NCBI GenBank assembly: GCA_025618425.1
Contig: CM046844.1
Location: forward strand, 7,343,847-7,407,846
DNA: 64,000 bases
Direction of reading: 5' to 3'
Source: Heliocidaris tuberculata
Taxonomy: Eukaryota; Echinodermata; Echinoidea; Camarodonta; Echinometridae
The translations under genes were made by a program, and so were the position numbers. The notes under the pieces were generated by a model. It worked only from the letters and a program-made list of their open reading frames with translations. It was not told the origin of the DNA and made no database searches. This document shows positions 13,801 through 27,667 of this stretch, piece by piece (position 1 is the stretch's first letter; each line of letters starts with the position of its first letter).

Positions 13801-16800
13801 TTACCATTAGACTAGTAACATTGATTTTGCAATTGCATAGATGTGAGTGAAAGAGAGAGGCAAAGTAACAGCGGCAGGGTATTAGAAAGGCAAAGTGATA
13901 TAAGATAAGAACTATGAGAGGGGAGAAAGAGAAAACAATTTTAGAGAAACAGCTAATAGAGAAGGTATGCAATGTAAATAAATATGGAATATAATGGGAA
14001 ATGCTCATGAAATACAGAAACAGATTGTGTGCTGGTGACCAGAAAAGGAGTCAGTGATAAAGAAAATACTCTTCTGGTGCTTTCCAAACAATATATCATG
14101 AGATCAAGAAGGATTGCTTGTATTTTTTGCTTTTTGATGTTAAATTAACACTTAGTATCAAAGAATAAATTTGTTGTTGCTATCAGTATTGCAATATATT
14201 ACAGCTTTGTTGGAGCTCAGGAAAAATCAAAGTGGGTTTTTTAAAGGAAAACATTTAATCATGCATTTTTCTTCACAATCGGAAGACATCATTCATTGTC
14301 TGCACCTCATGAAAAATTCATGGAATCTAATCTAATGAAGGAATTGGTATAGTGTTATTATTATTATAATACTTGCATAGTATTCTATTTGTACTTCTTT
14401 TACAAATCAGTTTTTGCTGCATTACTCTTGAAACACAATTAAGCATAGAACCGATTATTGTAATCATGTCTTATTTTACCTTCAAACTTGATATTATGTT
14501 CAAACTACTGTACCGGTAATTATCATCATATTTCTGATTTACTTAATCATGGAGATATTACTATTCAAACCAACCAGCATATTTTTGTTTTCCTTTTGTA
14601 GCTTATCATATGGACATTTTAACATCAGTATTCATCAAGGTTACCACATTCTGACATGTTGATGTTTTTTTCATTCTTCAGTATTTTGATTATTTCTTGT
14701 TATTCATAAGATCTAGATGCTGTATTACATATGGCATGTGATATCTGCAATTACCGTAGAGAAGCGAGAATTGTTGAATACCTGAAATAATGCCCCTCCC
14801 CCCCCCCCATCTGCCCCATGGCAGCCAACATTGTTTTCTCTCTCTCTAGCATCCTTTACACGAATAGATTTTTAAAGGAAGCTTAGTGATCTTTACATTT
14901 ATTCCTACTCATGATGCAAACATGTCATTTTTAGGGCAGCAGTCAGACACTTAAATTTAATGTGTATTGAATATTGTACATGTGCAGCCATTTATTGCCC
15001 TCTATTTTTCTTGTTAACTGTAAATAATTAGAAGCTCAATAGGAGTCGTCAGTCTACCATTGAGGAACCAGGATTGTATGATGATACCATTTCTCCTCCC
15101 CTGGGAAAGGAACCGGAAGATTTCTATGACGACATTGATGTCCTTCCCTCTCTTCCCCCAGCCAATAAGACGACTGCTCAAAAGAAATCTTTGTCATTAC
15201 CCGTGAGTCTGTGACAAGAAATCTTGCAAAATAGCAAAAAAACTTCTTAAAAACTCTGTTTGTATCGCTCTTCTTCTTATGGAAAAAGAAAAGTCTGCTC
15301 GGCTCACAAAAAAATTAAAGAATGACAGCTTATTATTTCTTCATTGTTTGTATTCTCTAATGGATTTTACCCATAACATTGTATCATCTTTGCTGTTTTT
15401 GCATGCTCTTGGGTCTTCTTTTTACTGACAACAATTGGCCCATGTCTCTTACAAAGATATTTCTGCCAATGCTCTCAATGTCTTTAGCTCAGGGGTCTCC
15501 CTATGCTCTTTGTAGTTTTCAGCCAATGCTCTTTCATAATATCTTGTTGGTTGTTGCCTTGTTATGTAAATGGATGTAGGAGTTATCATATAAATTTGCA
15601 GATCATTTATACTAAAAATGTTGTGCACCTCTATGACTTTTTAATTTCAAAAGTGGGGCAAAGTGGAATCAAAAGAAATGTGAGGTTGTGATCCCTGTAC
15701 ATCCTGGAAGAATATTCCTCCCGTGACTGACAATTACTACAGATGTTCATGTATTTTGCTGGTTATTCAACTCAAGTCATTTTGCAACTAGATATAGTGG
15801 TTAACACGAGGATTTGTGGTGAACTAACAAGCTCTAATATTAAAAGAATCATGTAAGAAATGTGCTCTGGAAATCCAAATCTAAAGTGGAGTCAGACAAG
15901 TATATGAAGTATAGGATGATGGATGATGGGGTCATATTCCCCTGGTCCCCTCCCCCCTATAATTTTTAGATTTGTGTGATGCTGGGGTGGATCCAGGATT
16001 TTGTAAAAGGTGTGTCCGATTCCAAAAAAATCTGGCAAGCAAAAAAAGAATTAAAAAAAACTGTATTAGGCAAAACAGGTGGAAGGGGTCCAATTCCCCC
16101 ACCCCCTCCCCCCACCGACCCCTGTTATGGGAAAGTTGTTGACAGTTAATACATGTACCTTACTCGAGACCTCTAAGTAGATTGATGGGACCTCTTTCTT
16201 AGTTCACAGAAAATTTGCTGTTCTATCTACTGAGCTTTTACATCACCTGTATTGGGTGCATGCTGAATTTCAACTTATTCCTAGAGTTCTAGAAATGTAT
16301 GAAATGTATGGTACACTAATCAGAGATAGAGGTATGAAGGGGGGAGAGACAAAATGAGAGACAGAGAGAAAGAGGAAGAGAGAGGGGGAATGAACGAGAA
16401 AGAAGGAGAAATAGAGAAAGAATAATGATGAGGCTGAAAAAAGAGAACCATCCATTTTGCTCTTTAAAATATTCTTGTACACTATTAAAGACTGTGGACT
16501 CTTTAAGGGTGGTACTTCATCTGCACAGTAAGGCATCGACTTTATTATACAACAACACATTATGGTTTACCCTTCTGTTTGATTATGAGGATCTCAGCTG
16601 GGAAGTGGAATGTGTTGTATTAACAAGCTTTGCCTCTACCTTGTGAACAGGTTTCATAGATGTTTGTGCTTCTGTTTTATGATGGTCTGTGGTGTTAGAG
16701 TGGAGAAGGGTCCCTTTCATGTACTTTATATTTATCCCACAACACTTCCGACCCTTTCCTTTTTTATTTGTTATTCTTTTCTTTGTTGCATAGATGCATT

Positions 16801-19800
16801 GTAGAAAGAATGTGTGATCAAATAACAATAGTAAATCGTTTAAAGATAAGCCCACTGCTTTTAATATCAGTAGGCCTGTCCTTCTTCTGTGGCATTTGAT
16901 AAATTACTATAATTAGAGACAACAAGATGGCAGCCAGAGGGCATCATGCTATGTTTTTTTCTCTTATAATTCTGTAATTTGTATGTATGTTGCTTTTTCA
17001 TGCAGGTGCATATACTCAGGAATGTGTACAACATTTAAGATTTATCAGTATTGTTGAGATTGGAAGACCCCTTAATGCTCCATACTTGTGTGTCTAAAGT
17101 AATCCAAACTATTTCACCAAGTAAATTGTGTCATCATTTTTGATCTGTAAGTGCTAATGGGCTGTGGATTTCATTGCAAGCTCTACAGAAAGATGTAGAA
17201 GTTGAAAAAAAAAATCATGTATATGCATTTTTTCTCCTCAGCTACAGGAATAAGATGACCTTTTTAAACATCATTTCTTTCCTTATTTGTGTCACTCTTG
17301 ATTCGCTGATCTTAGCACTTTAGTAAGTCTATCATGCAAGCTACACAGCAATCATAGTCCTGTCAAAGAATTCCATATCTCATCAGGGGAGCGTTTCATC
17401 AAGTGTTTTGTCAGTGATTTTTACCGACAACTGTTATAAGCTACTGAAATCCTTGCATCTGATTGGCTGGGAGCAAATTTGTCGGTAAAAATTACTGACA
17501 AAACGCTTGATGAAACGCTCCCCAGGTGAATCTATTCTTGACTTTCATCCATCTTTAATGCTATATTTCTGTTTCCTATGCTTACCAAAGTCTGAGGACA
17601 GGATACCAGCAGTATTTGAAGATCTTTATCTAGAGGTTATAAGCGAAACGGATGCCATAGCAACCGCATCTCCTACTGAGCATCTCCTGCCATCGATACG
17701 GTCCATAGTCCTAATTTACTTCAAGCCCCCTCCACTCCGCAATCTCGAATAAAGAATTTCAAATTAGTAAGTAGCGTTCTGTCGAGAGCTGTCCGTGTAT
17801 CCCTAGCCACCAGCATCAATGTAGATTGGACATAGTGTCTACTTAGAGCATACTCATACACTTATACACATCTTTACATAGTTAAGGCCCTTTTGGCTTT
17901 TAAGAGGTTTGCATTCACGTCCTCTTAACACCTTTCTCATAACTGATTTATGAACTGACACTAAGTCACAGACTGGACTCGGTCACTGCTTGGGTATAAT
18001 AATTGTACTCTATGGGTATAATAATTCTACTTTGTTGGTGTGATAATGCAGTAAAGGTATTTTACTGATAAGAATCCTTATGCAAATTATCTTTTGGTTG
18101 GACTTGAAGGTATTTACCTTCATCTTTGTCTCAATCCCTGTACTACAGTGCGTCCCCCCGCAAAAAAGTTAACAGTCAGAAAAAGTCTCCCCCTTAAATA
18201 TTTCAAAATATTCGAAGCAAAATTTCATACCAGTGGATAGCTTAGGGTTTCTTCTATTACATGACACCTAAATATCTGGCGATATTTTATGCCCGAGTGA
18301 GCAAAGGCCATTTTTTGTGAAAAGGTGCAAAATACAGACTTGACATGTATGGGTATTTGTTCTAGCTGGTATCAGCAAAGTTGAGAGTCATGAAAAGGCT
18401 TTTAAATTTTCATATTTTAATCAATAATAGACAATTTATGAAAGAACAGGTTGTGTTCTCTGTATGTCCTTTATGTATCTCAACAATATTTGTATGCTTC
18501 AGTGAGCAATTAACTACATGTACTTTATTGAGTGTTTAGAAGTATTAGTTTTGGCAAGGTTTCAATTCAAGCTGACTTTCTCAGTCAACCACAAAGTTTT
18601 GATGGGATATGTTATGACATGTAGAAAACAAAGCCTATTCTTTCATAAATTGCCTTTTAATGATCAGAATATGAAAATTTCTAAGCCTTTTCATGACTCT
18701 AAACTTTGCTGATATGAGCCAGAACAATACAAATTTTTGTCACCCATGGATTTTGCACCATTTCACAACAATTGCTTTTGCTCACTCAAGCGTATAATAT
18801 TGTTAGATGTTCTGGTGTCATTTGATAAAAGAGACCCTAAGCTATCCATAGGTATGAAAATTTCATAAACATATTTTGAAATGTTAATTTGGGAAGACAT
18901 TTTCCAACTGTCCATTTTTAACCGTTCTCAAATTTGTTAATACCAGCCAGAACAAATACTGATTCTTGTCAAGTCTGGGTTTTGCACCCTTTTGCAAAAG
19001 TCGCTTTTGCTGGGTGCATTTGATAGAAAAGGCCCTAAGCTATCCACAAGTATGAAAATTTCCTACAAATGTTTTGAAATATTTATTTTGAGAGACTTTT
19101 TCCAACTGTTAACTTTTTGGGGGACGCACTGTAGTTTCCCTTCCTCTAAACCTCAATGTAAAACCTACCTCCAATAAGATAAACAAGCACTCATACCTTC
19201 CCCTGCTACATGTCCTGTCTCTTTCTAGAGTGATGAAAATTAATCAGGAGAGCTGGTTTTTGTGCTTTTCTTGTTCTACCAAAATGTTCCAATATATCAG
19301 CTTTTACAAACCTTACATACTGAGTCACATCCAAACTGCTTGCCACTGCCCCACCTACCCATCTTTCATTGACTTTCAAACCATGATGTTCCATTTGGAA
19401 TACAAAATGAACTTCCGCATCACTGAAAACCTCCTTTCTTAACCCAGTTGGCGTAGATTCATCTCACTTGAGTTTGAACAGCCCAGCATTTGTGTTAGTC
19501 TTGTAAACCCTTTCCATACCAGTAGCAGAAATCCTGCTAGAGAATCATGATGATGCATCCTGAATCAGATAGAGGCCTTTGTATTTCAGTTTGTTTATAT
19601 GGAAGATATTAATTTTTTTATAACCAATCAAACAAATCAGTGGTGCAAATAAAGGTTAGTTGACTTTTCAAAGTTTGGTACATGTACCAATGACAAGTGA
19701 TCAACTTACTGCTAATGAAGGGGTTATGGCTCACCAATCACCATCCAATGACCACAAAAGAGAATAGATGAACATGGACATTCTTCATTCTTTATACAAA

Positions 19801-22800
19801 ATCACTTATAAATCACACAACCATTCTATTCCCATAATAATGTTCTTTCCATTTTGTACCCAACTTGTTGAGTCTCCTTCTCTCACTCTTCTCTTACTCT
19901 TTATTGTTTGTACCCCACGCTAGCAGTACACCATCCCATGCACAATGGCCTGTAGATACAATGTATCCTTTGATCAAAATGTAGTACTGATAGTCCTCTT
20001 TTGGACATGCTTGTCTCTCTATTTCCTTTCTATTTGTTGCTTCCTATGGAGATACTGACCATGTTGATTTAATACAAAAAAAATGTACAATGTCCACAAT
20101 GTGATCCTGCTATGCCTCGAATATACTTTCCTCTTTTTCTATTGTCATGATATAAGACATCACTGCATGTATCTACTTTGTCTAAATAACCAATCTTACT
20201 GTATTGTGTTCTTCTGTCCACAATATTTTACTATCTTGATGAACACTTTTCAACACAATGCATTTATCCTTGTGTACATGTACATAACAAGAGTCTTCAA
20301 ATTTGCCATGCCTAGCACAATTATGACATTGTAATTTGTAGCAAATATAAATGTTAAGTAGGCTGTCCTTCTTTCACTGCAAATTCATGTACATTTGATA
20401 GAATATTTAGTCACTCCATACCATCATTTGAAGTCAAAGAAATGTAGCGCTTCAAGGAGAAAAAAAAAAAAGGTTTAATAGTAATGTCACAAGCAAATGA
20501 CAGTTCGGTCACATTTATATCACAAGATATTCATTGTTAATTCATTTGAACTCTTATCAAATGCATAGAAGTAGAGCATATAAAATAGTTGATGCATTAC
20601 TCATTACTACTGCACCTTGAATTATGATAATTTTAAGAACATCCCCCAGTATTCATGTAAGTATATTTGAAATAATTATAACCTGTATGGACATCAGAAT
20701 TTCATTATTTAGTGCTGTATCTAAAATTTATAGACTACATATATTTTTCTTTTTTCTTGACAGTTCAAACAGTTTTATTGAGTGGGAAGTTTGGCATATA
20801 TTTGCAGTATTTTTTCTGTCAGGAATTATAGAAAACACTGAAAGTATGAAACAATTTTTGAAAATTTGTCATGTGGGATCATTTTTGTGAAATGTTTTTT
20901 TTTAAACTCGGGCAGTGTTTCACGAAACATGATATTACAGTCAACACACATGTCAATGGGATGTCGGCGAACTTGTACTTAGGACGGTTTTGTGAAACAG
21001 TGCTTTGGTGTCACAGAGAGTGATAATCTCTTAATTGCACATCGTAACTTTCACGCTGTTTTTCCTGTTAGCATTTATTAGTGTATGTGCTATTGCAATT
21101 TAAAATACGTCATCTCGGATGATCAAAGTTGCAAGTTGTACAAATCGTTGTTGGGAGACAGAAAAAAGATGGAAAAGAGGTGATGTTTGTTGATGTGGGA
21201 GAAAGAGCAGGGAATTATTATTTCCCTGTAGAGAACTTGAGAGTGAGGAATAGAGGGGATAGGGGGGAAAGAGAGAGAAACAGAAAAATAAACATAATGG
21301 TAATATTCTTTTCTTGGAATAATCTTTCTGTGCACTTCCGATATTCTTTGGGAACAACGATACTTGAAAGGAAACATTCCAGGACCTTTATATAATTTTC
21401 TGTTTGATATCACCTCTTATATTATGTCATTAAGTATTCTCTATTCTAATCAAAGTGTTCTCTGTCTTCCTTTTATTCCAAACATCCAAACCCAAATGAT
21501 ATGAAGAACATTTAACTAAAAAAATATTGCTTGCACTTTTGGTGACTTTATGATGACTTTTAGATATCTCATGTACATATTATTTATTCAAACTCATCTT
21601 AGTTTATTTTGGTTTCATGGTTATCATGGGGTGTGTATGTGTTTTTATGATTCATTTATTTTGAACAGCAAGATTATATATATTTAGTCTGTATACATGT
21701 ACATCACTTTCGTATTTTTCTGTGTGTATGTACATTATAATTGTAAACTTCCTATATGTATTTTCTGTTTTTATGTTACCAGCACCGTGTGGTTTGAATT
21801 CATTTATATATCACGTTATCCATATTTAGCTTAATCTATATTTATAGACATTGTATTTATCAAATAGTGATTTATCATTTATGTTTACTAAAGTGGTAGT
21901 GAAAGCTTAGAGTCTAATTACGACTGCATGACACTAACATTCTGCACTCTTTAGCATGTGAATTTTATTCTTATTACTTGTCTCATTGTTATCATCATTG
22001 AAACACCTTGTTACTTAGATTTTTAATATATTAAACCAACGTGAATTCACAGGGAAAACTTTAAGTGATTTAACGTACATAGTAAAAGCTATTAATTCTA
22101 GGGAATGTACATTTATCTTCAGCAGGAAATCAGTCATATACAAAACGGTACTATAATTTATATATTTACGTTTTTTAAATCTTTTGTTATTTAATTTCAT
22201 ATTGATTTTTGTTGTTCTTGCAATTCATGTAGGGGGTGACCACCCAAGCATTAAATTATAAAATCCAAATCGTCAATAGCTTGGCCGTAACTGCGCTTCA
22301 AAGGCTGAAATTGTTAGCACAAATTATTTTAGATTAATTCATGTTTTGTAAAAAAAAAAAGAAGAGAATTAAGATGTATTATGTTATTCTTCGCATCGAT
22401 TTCATTAGAATTTTAGATTGAGGAAGGACAATGAGAAGGAGGTGATTAGTCCGACAGAGTCAGCACCAGAGAAGACAGATAAGAAGGAGACAGATAAGGA
22501 GAGAAAACAAAGAGAGAAGAGGGAGAAGAAGGAGGAGAAGAAGAAGGAGGAGAAGAAGAAGAGGGAGAAGGATAAGAAGAAGAAGAATAAAGAGAAGGAG
22601 GTTGTAGAGGAAGTGGAGGCTGTTACTCCATCTACTCCAACAACTCCATCTACACCATCAACTCCATCAACTCCATCAACTCCATCAACTCCATCAACTC
22701 CATCAATGCTCGAGGCAGCAGAGAAGAAAGATGAGATGAAGAAACAGTCTCCTAACTTACAAAGGAAATTCTCAGGTACAATTCAGTGCTCCATTACATT

Positions 22801-24171
22801 GGGGTGGATTTCCTTTGCCAGTGACATTCCTAACTGAAACCCAGGACAGACACTCAGTGCAGGATGCAGGAGGCTGTGAGGGAGGGGGCCCATTATTCTG
22901 AAAATTTTCTGGCAAGCAAAAAAAGAAAAAAGAAAAAAAAGGTCATCTCTGTTTTTGAGGTGTCTTTTTACTCCAATTTTTTTTGAGAAGCAACAAAAAA
23001 AAATGATAAAAAGGTCATCAGCATTTGATAGTGTCTTCCTTTTTTTGCCAGAGGAGGGGGCCGGGATGCCCGGACCTCCTGGATCTGCCCCTGCAGACAC
23101 TATACATAAAAACTAAATCTTAATCCTAACCTAAAACCTAACCTCAAGTTCAGTTGCAACCCTAACTCTTGCCTAGGATATTTGACAAATTGTAGCCCAG
23201 AGTAGAAGTAGTTATTTTCAATCACATCTGGACCTTGTTTCATAAAACCTGTTATCAGTAACAATTGCTGCAGATCTATGACAAATTTGTTCTTAGCTAA
23301 AATCAAATTCAGTGATTTCAATAGCTTATAACAACTATCGTAACTTTTCATTGATAATGAGTTTTATCAAACGTGACCCAGGTAAATACTAAATGTCATT
23401 GATCATATGTTGAACTGACATGTTCATGGTCAACATCAACCCGTACATGTACGTGTATGTGTACATATCAAAACACACAGCCTTCCTGAATGGTCTAGTG
23501 GATAAAGTCTCTTCAACTTCCTGCTGCAGCACTTATGTCCTTTGGCAAGACATTTATCTAAATTTGCCGCACTCGATCCAGGTGTAGTAATTGGGTATCT
23601 GGTAGGATTTACTCTTTGAATGCACTGAGCGCTATGGTTGCCACACTAAAGCCGGGGTTATGATATCCAAAGTCCTTTGAAAGCACATGGAAACGTTATA
23701 TTGTATTGTAATATGCACTCTAGTAGAACAGAACATCATTTTTATTATAAAATGGTATCATTCAGCTGTTGAAAAGGTGTGATCTTTTTTTTAAATTATT
23801 GCATTTGTGTAGCTGAGGGGTTTATGCATGTAAATGTGTAGGATTTGAGAATTATGTATAGTTCTAGACCATATGTTTTAATGAATATGTGTACTGCTGA
23901 CAGAAGCCATTACAGAATTAGAGGATTTAGCATACGGCCCCCCCCCCCCAAAAAAAAAGTGAAAAGTAGCGTGCAAGCTACAGTACCTGTACATTTGTTT
24001 GCATAAATGATTTTGTGTTAAATTTGTCATTACCATTGAATAAATTCAAGGATTCTAACAGAACCACTTACAGCAAGTGGGAAAGTATAATAATTTATTA
24101 TGAAAATAGTAATAATACATATAACAATAATAAAAATAATAACAGTGGTAATGATAATATTAATAGTAATG

Positions 24172-24226
<55 letters not shown>

Positions 24227-27200
24227 ATGATACTAATATTAATAATAATAATAATTAATACTACTTGATAATCATAATGATACCTATAGTAATAATGATA
24301 AGGGTATTGATAATCACCAGGACCCCCTCTACTCCCCCTTAGTAAGATTGTATTTAAATTGTAAGGGCTCTCAAGGTGTCAAGCTTCTGCTTATCTTGGT
24401 TCTGTTGGAAATAAGTTTCTGTGATCATATTATGTAAACTGTAGACTATGCTAAATGCAGAATTGAATAAATGAAATGAAATGAAAATGGTATTGATAAT
24501 AATGATATTATTAATAATAATAATGATGATAATAATAGAAGCATTTATATAGCTCTAAAAGCTCTAATGCTTCTACGCATGCTACTATTATTACTATTGC
24601 AAAGTATATATTATTACTATAATTGCAAAGTATGTATTATATGTTTGTTAATATAAATGACCTTATGATCAATTGACAGCACCAGTGAATAAATTCAAGG
24701 ATTCTAGCATGAGCCATCTCCTGGTGAAAGATAAGTTGATGCAGGACAGGAAAAAACTGGAAACTCAGAAGAAAGATCTCAACACAAAGAGGGCAGACCT
24801 GAGGTAAGCCTGAAACACAGTGAAGAATATCTGCAACTGTATTCTACTGACGACTTAATTATCTCATTTCCTATAATTATAAGCTTATTACAGAAATCAT
24901 CTGGTTCGGTCAACTCTTTATCTGCCATGGATCAAAACCCTGGACTGCCATATTGTTTGGAGTATATTTTTCATGGACACTGTACGTGTGCCAAAAGTCA
25001 ACTGTGGCAGGATCCTGTTTGTTCCATTGGTCAACCACAGCCAGTAAAGAGTTACTGTAATCAGTTTGTTAACGGCAAATCCGACCTTAATAGCAAGTTG
25101 CTTTGAAAGAAAGAGGAAAAATCAGAGAAGCAGATTGGTGAAAGTTTGAACGAAATCGGACAAGCAATAAGAAAGTTATGAATTTTTAGCTCATCCGGCC
25201 CGAATGGGCAGATGAGCTTATGCCATGGCGAGGCATCCGTCGTCCGTCGTTCGTCCGTCTGTCTGTCCGTCCGTCCGTCCGTCCGTCCCGTCCGTCCACA
25301 ATTTCAAAATGCTTCTTCTTCGCCATTTCTTACCCGATTTTAATTCCGTTTGCTTTATATGATAGCACTAGGTGGGGGATTCAAAACTTCTACACAGAAT
25401 TTTGAAACTCATTAAATATGCTAATTTATGCGCATTTTCGAAAATCGCAAAAATCGCTTCTTCTTCTTCATTTATTGACCGATTTTGATTTTTTTTGTTC
25501 CATCTGAAAGACTTTCACGAGGTTCATTGAACTTCTACACAGAATTTTGAAATTTTGTCTAGAAAATTATTTATGCTAATTCATGCGAAATTAATTAAAA
25601 ATCACGAAAATTGCTTCTTCCTCATTTATTGACCGATTTTGATTTTTTTTTTGTTCCATCTGAAAGACTTTCATGAGGTTCATTGAATTTCTTCACAGAA
25701 TTTTTAATTTTTGTGTAGAAAATTATTTATGCTAATTTATGTGAAAATTTATGCTAATTTATGTGAAAATTTATGCTAATTTATGTGAAATTTATTTTAA
25801 AAAATAAAAAAATTGCTTCTTCTTCCTCATTTATTGACCGATTTTGATTTTTTTTTGTTCCATCTTAAAGACTTTCATGAGGTTCATTGAACTTCTTCAC
25901 AGAATTTTGAAATTACAGTCTCAACTCAGTTCAAAGTACAAATTGCGTGAATTTCTTTGCTGGATGCCGGATGAGCGCCACATCATTGATGGGCTAGTTT
26001 AAAGTTGTAATCACTATGCATATGGGAATTTCAAATTGGCCGAATAGGTAATGTCATTGTGATGTAGCTGTGGACAACTCCCCAATTCGCTCTAACACAC
26101 AAAATGGCTAAAATGTCACTTTTTTTCAAAATGCATAACTTAGTAGGATTCTTTCATTCATGAGGACCTATAACAATATGTTATCTCCAATATATTTTGA
26201 GTATGGTGGTGGATCCAGTTTCCGAACACTTTTCAGAAAATCCACGATAGCAAATAAAACATCAAACGGATATCTGTCAAACTTACATAATGAATGCTCA
26301 AAGTCCTACAGAAAAAGAGGTTGATGGAATTTTAAAAAGACAAAGTAAATTTAATACGATATTCCCTTCTGAGTGAACCCCTTCCCAACGACGCAGCGTT
26401 TTGGTCCCTTGAAAAAGGTACTGTATTTCCGAATGTGTAAAACCTATGGGAAAAAGACACAACCTTTGTTTCAATAGTGTGGTTTTCATACGTGTAATCC
26501 CACGCGAAAACTGCAAATTAATGATATTTTGTGTACGACAAATGGGAGAGTTGTCCACAAAAATGTCACAAATGACTCACCAAATTGCCAATTTGAGATT
26601 CGCATAGATGTAGTGATCTCATTTTTCAAACATCTATAACTTTCTTAGTCCTCGTCCGATTTCTTTCAAACTTTCACCATCCTGTTTTTCTTATTTTTCT
26701 GCTTTCACACAAATCATCTTATTACCAAGGTTGGATTGCCCTTTAACTTTAGATGGATTATACCATCAAAAAATTGAACTATACAAATATTTTGATATTT
26801 TATTGAATTTGAAACAAGTTCATGAATTGTGAAGTTAGATGTAGTGGAACACAGTATCGCAATGAACAATGGATAAGGGTATCGTAATCATGTATCACAA
26901 AATCCTTTTTCGTGATATATGTTTGTGAACTTGGTGGCCGAGTGAGGGTTAAATGTATAATGTCGATCATGTCAAAGAATGTTTAAAAATCGGCGCAGGA
27001 AGACACAGGAAAGACGCAAAGAGCTAAATTGCTAGTTTGTCAGTGCATCGAAAATTACAATCAGACTTGTCTGAATAAATATTTTATTTTGCTTTGTTAA
27101 CAGAGTTAAATACTACTTCAGTCTACATTCTAAAATTTTGGTTTTGTCTCCATAGAATAAAATTATGATTTTTTCATATGCACCTTTCCCGCATTTTTAC

Positions 27201-27619
27201 ATGCCATCACGTTTCACTAAGCTACCTGAGAAAAAGTAATTTGAATAAAATTCATATAACTTTTCCAAAAAATTCTCAAAGTTATATAAACAAACTGGGA
27301 AGTAACCTGGCTTTGTAACATTAAACTTTTGAATACATTTTGATTATGGTATAACACATTTCTGTACACTGCAGCCTGAATTATCTTGCACTCAGTATTC
27401 AAAGTGTTATTGAGTATAATTGATTGTCATGCAGAGCTAAGAAAACGTCAGCATCGGATCCTATAGAGAAAGACAAGGTACAGAAGGAGATTGATGTCAT
27501 CCAGAAAGAATTGGGAGAGCTTAACAAGAAACTTGTCCAAATATCCACAGAAATAGAAGATGCAAAGGGAGATAATAAAGATGCTGTGAGTATTAGTTTA
27601 ATCATTTTTTCTTTACCTT

Positions 27620-27667
<48 letters not shown>

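Noticed and set aside
24169..24228. CRISPR-like or satellite array
   Set aside because: Simple (CTA)n microsatellite in a eukaryotic intron.
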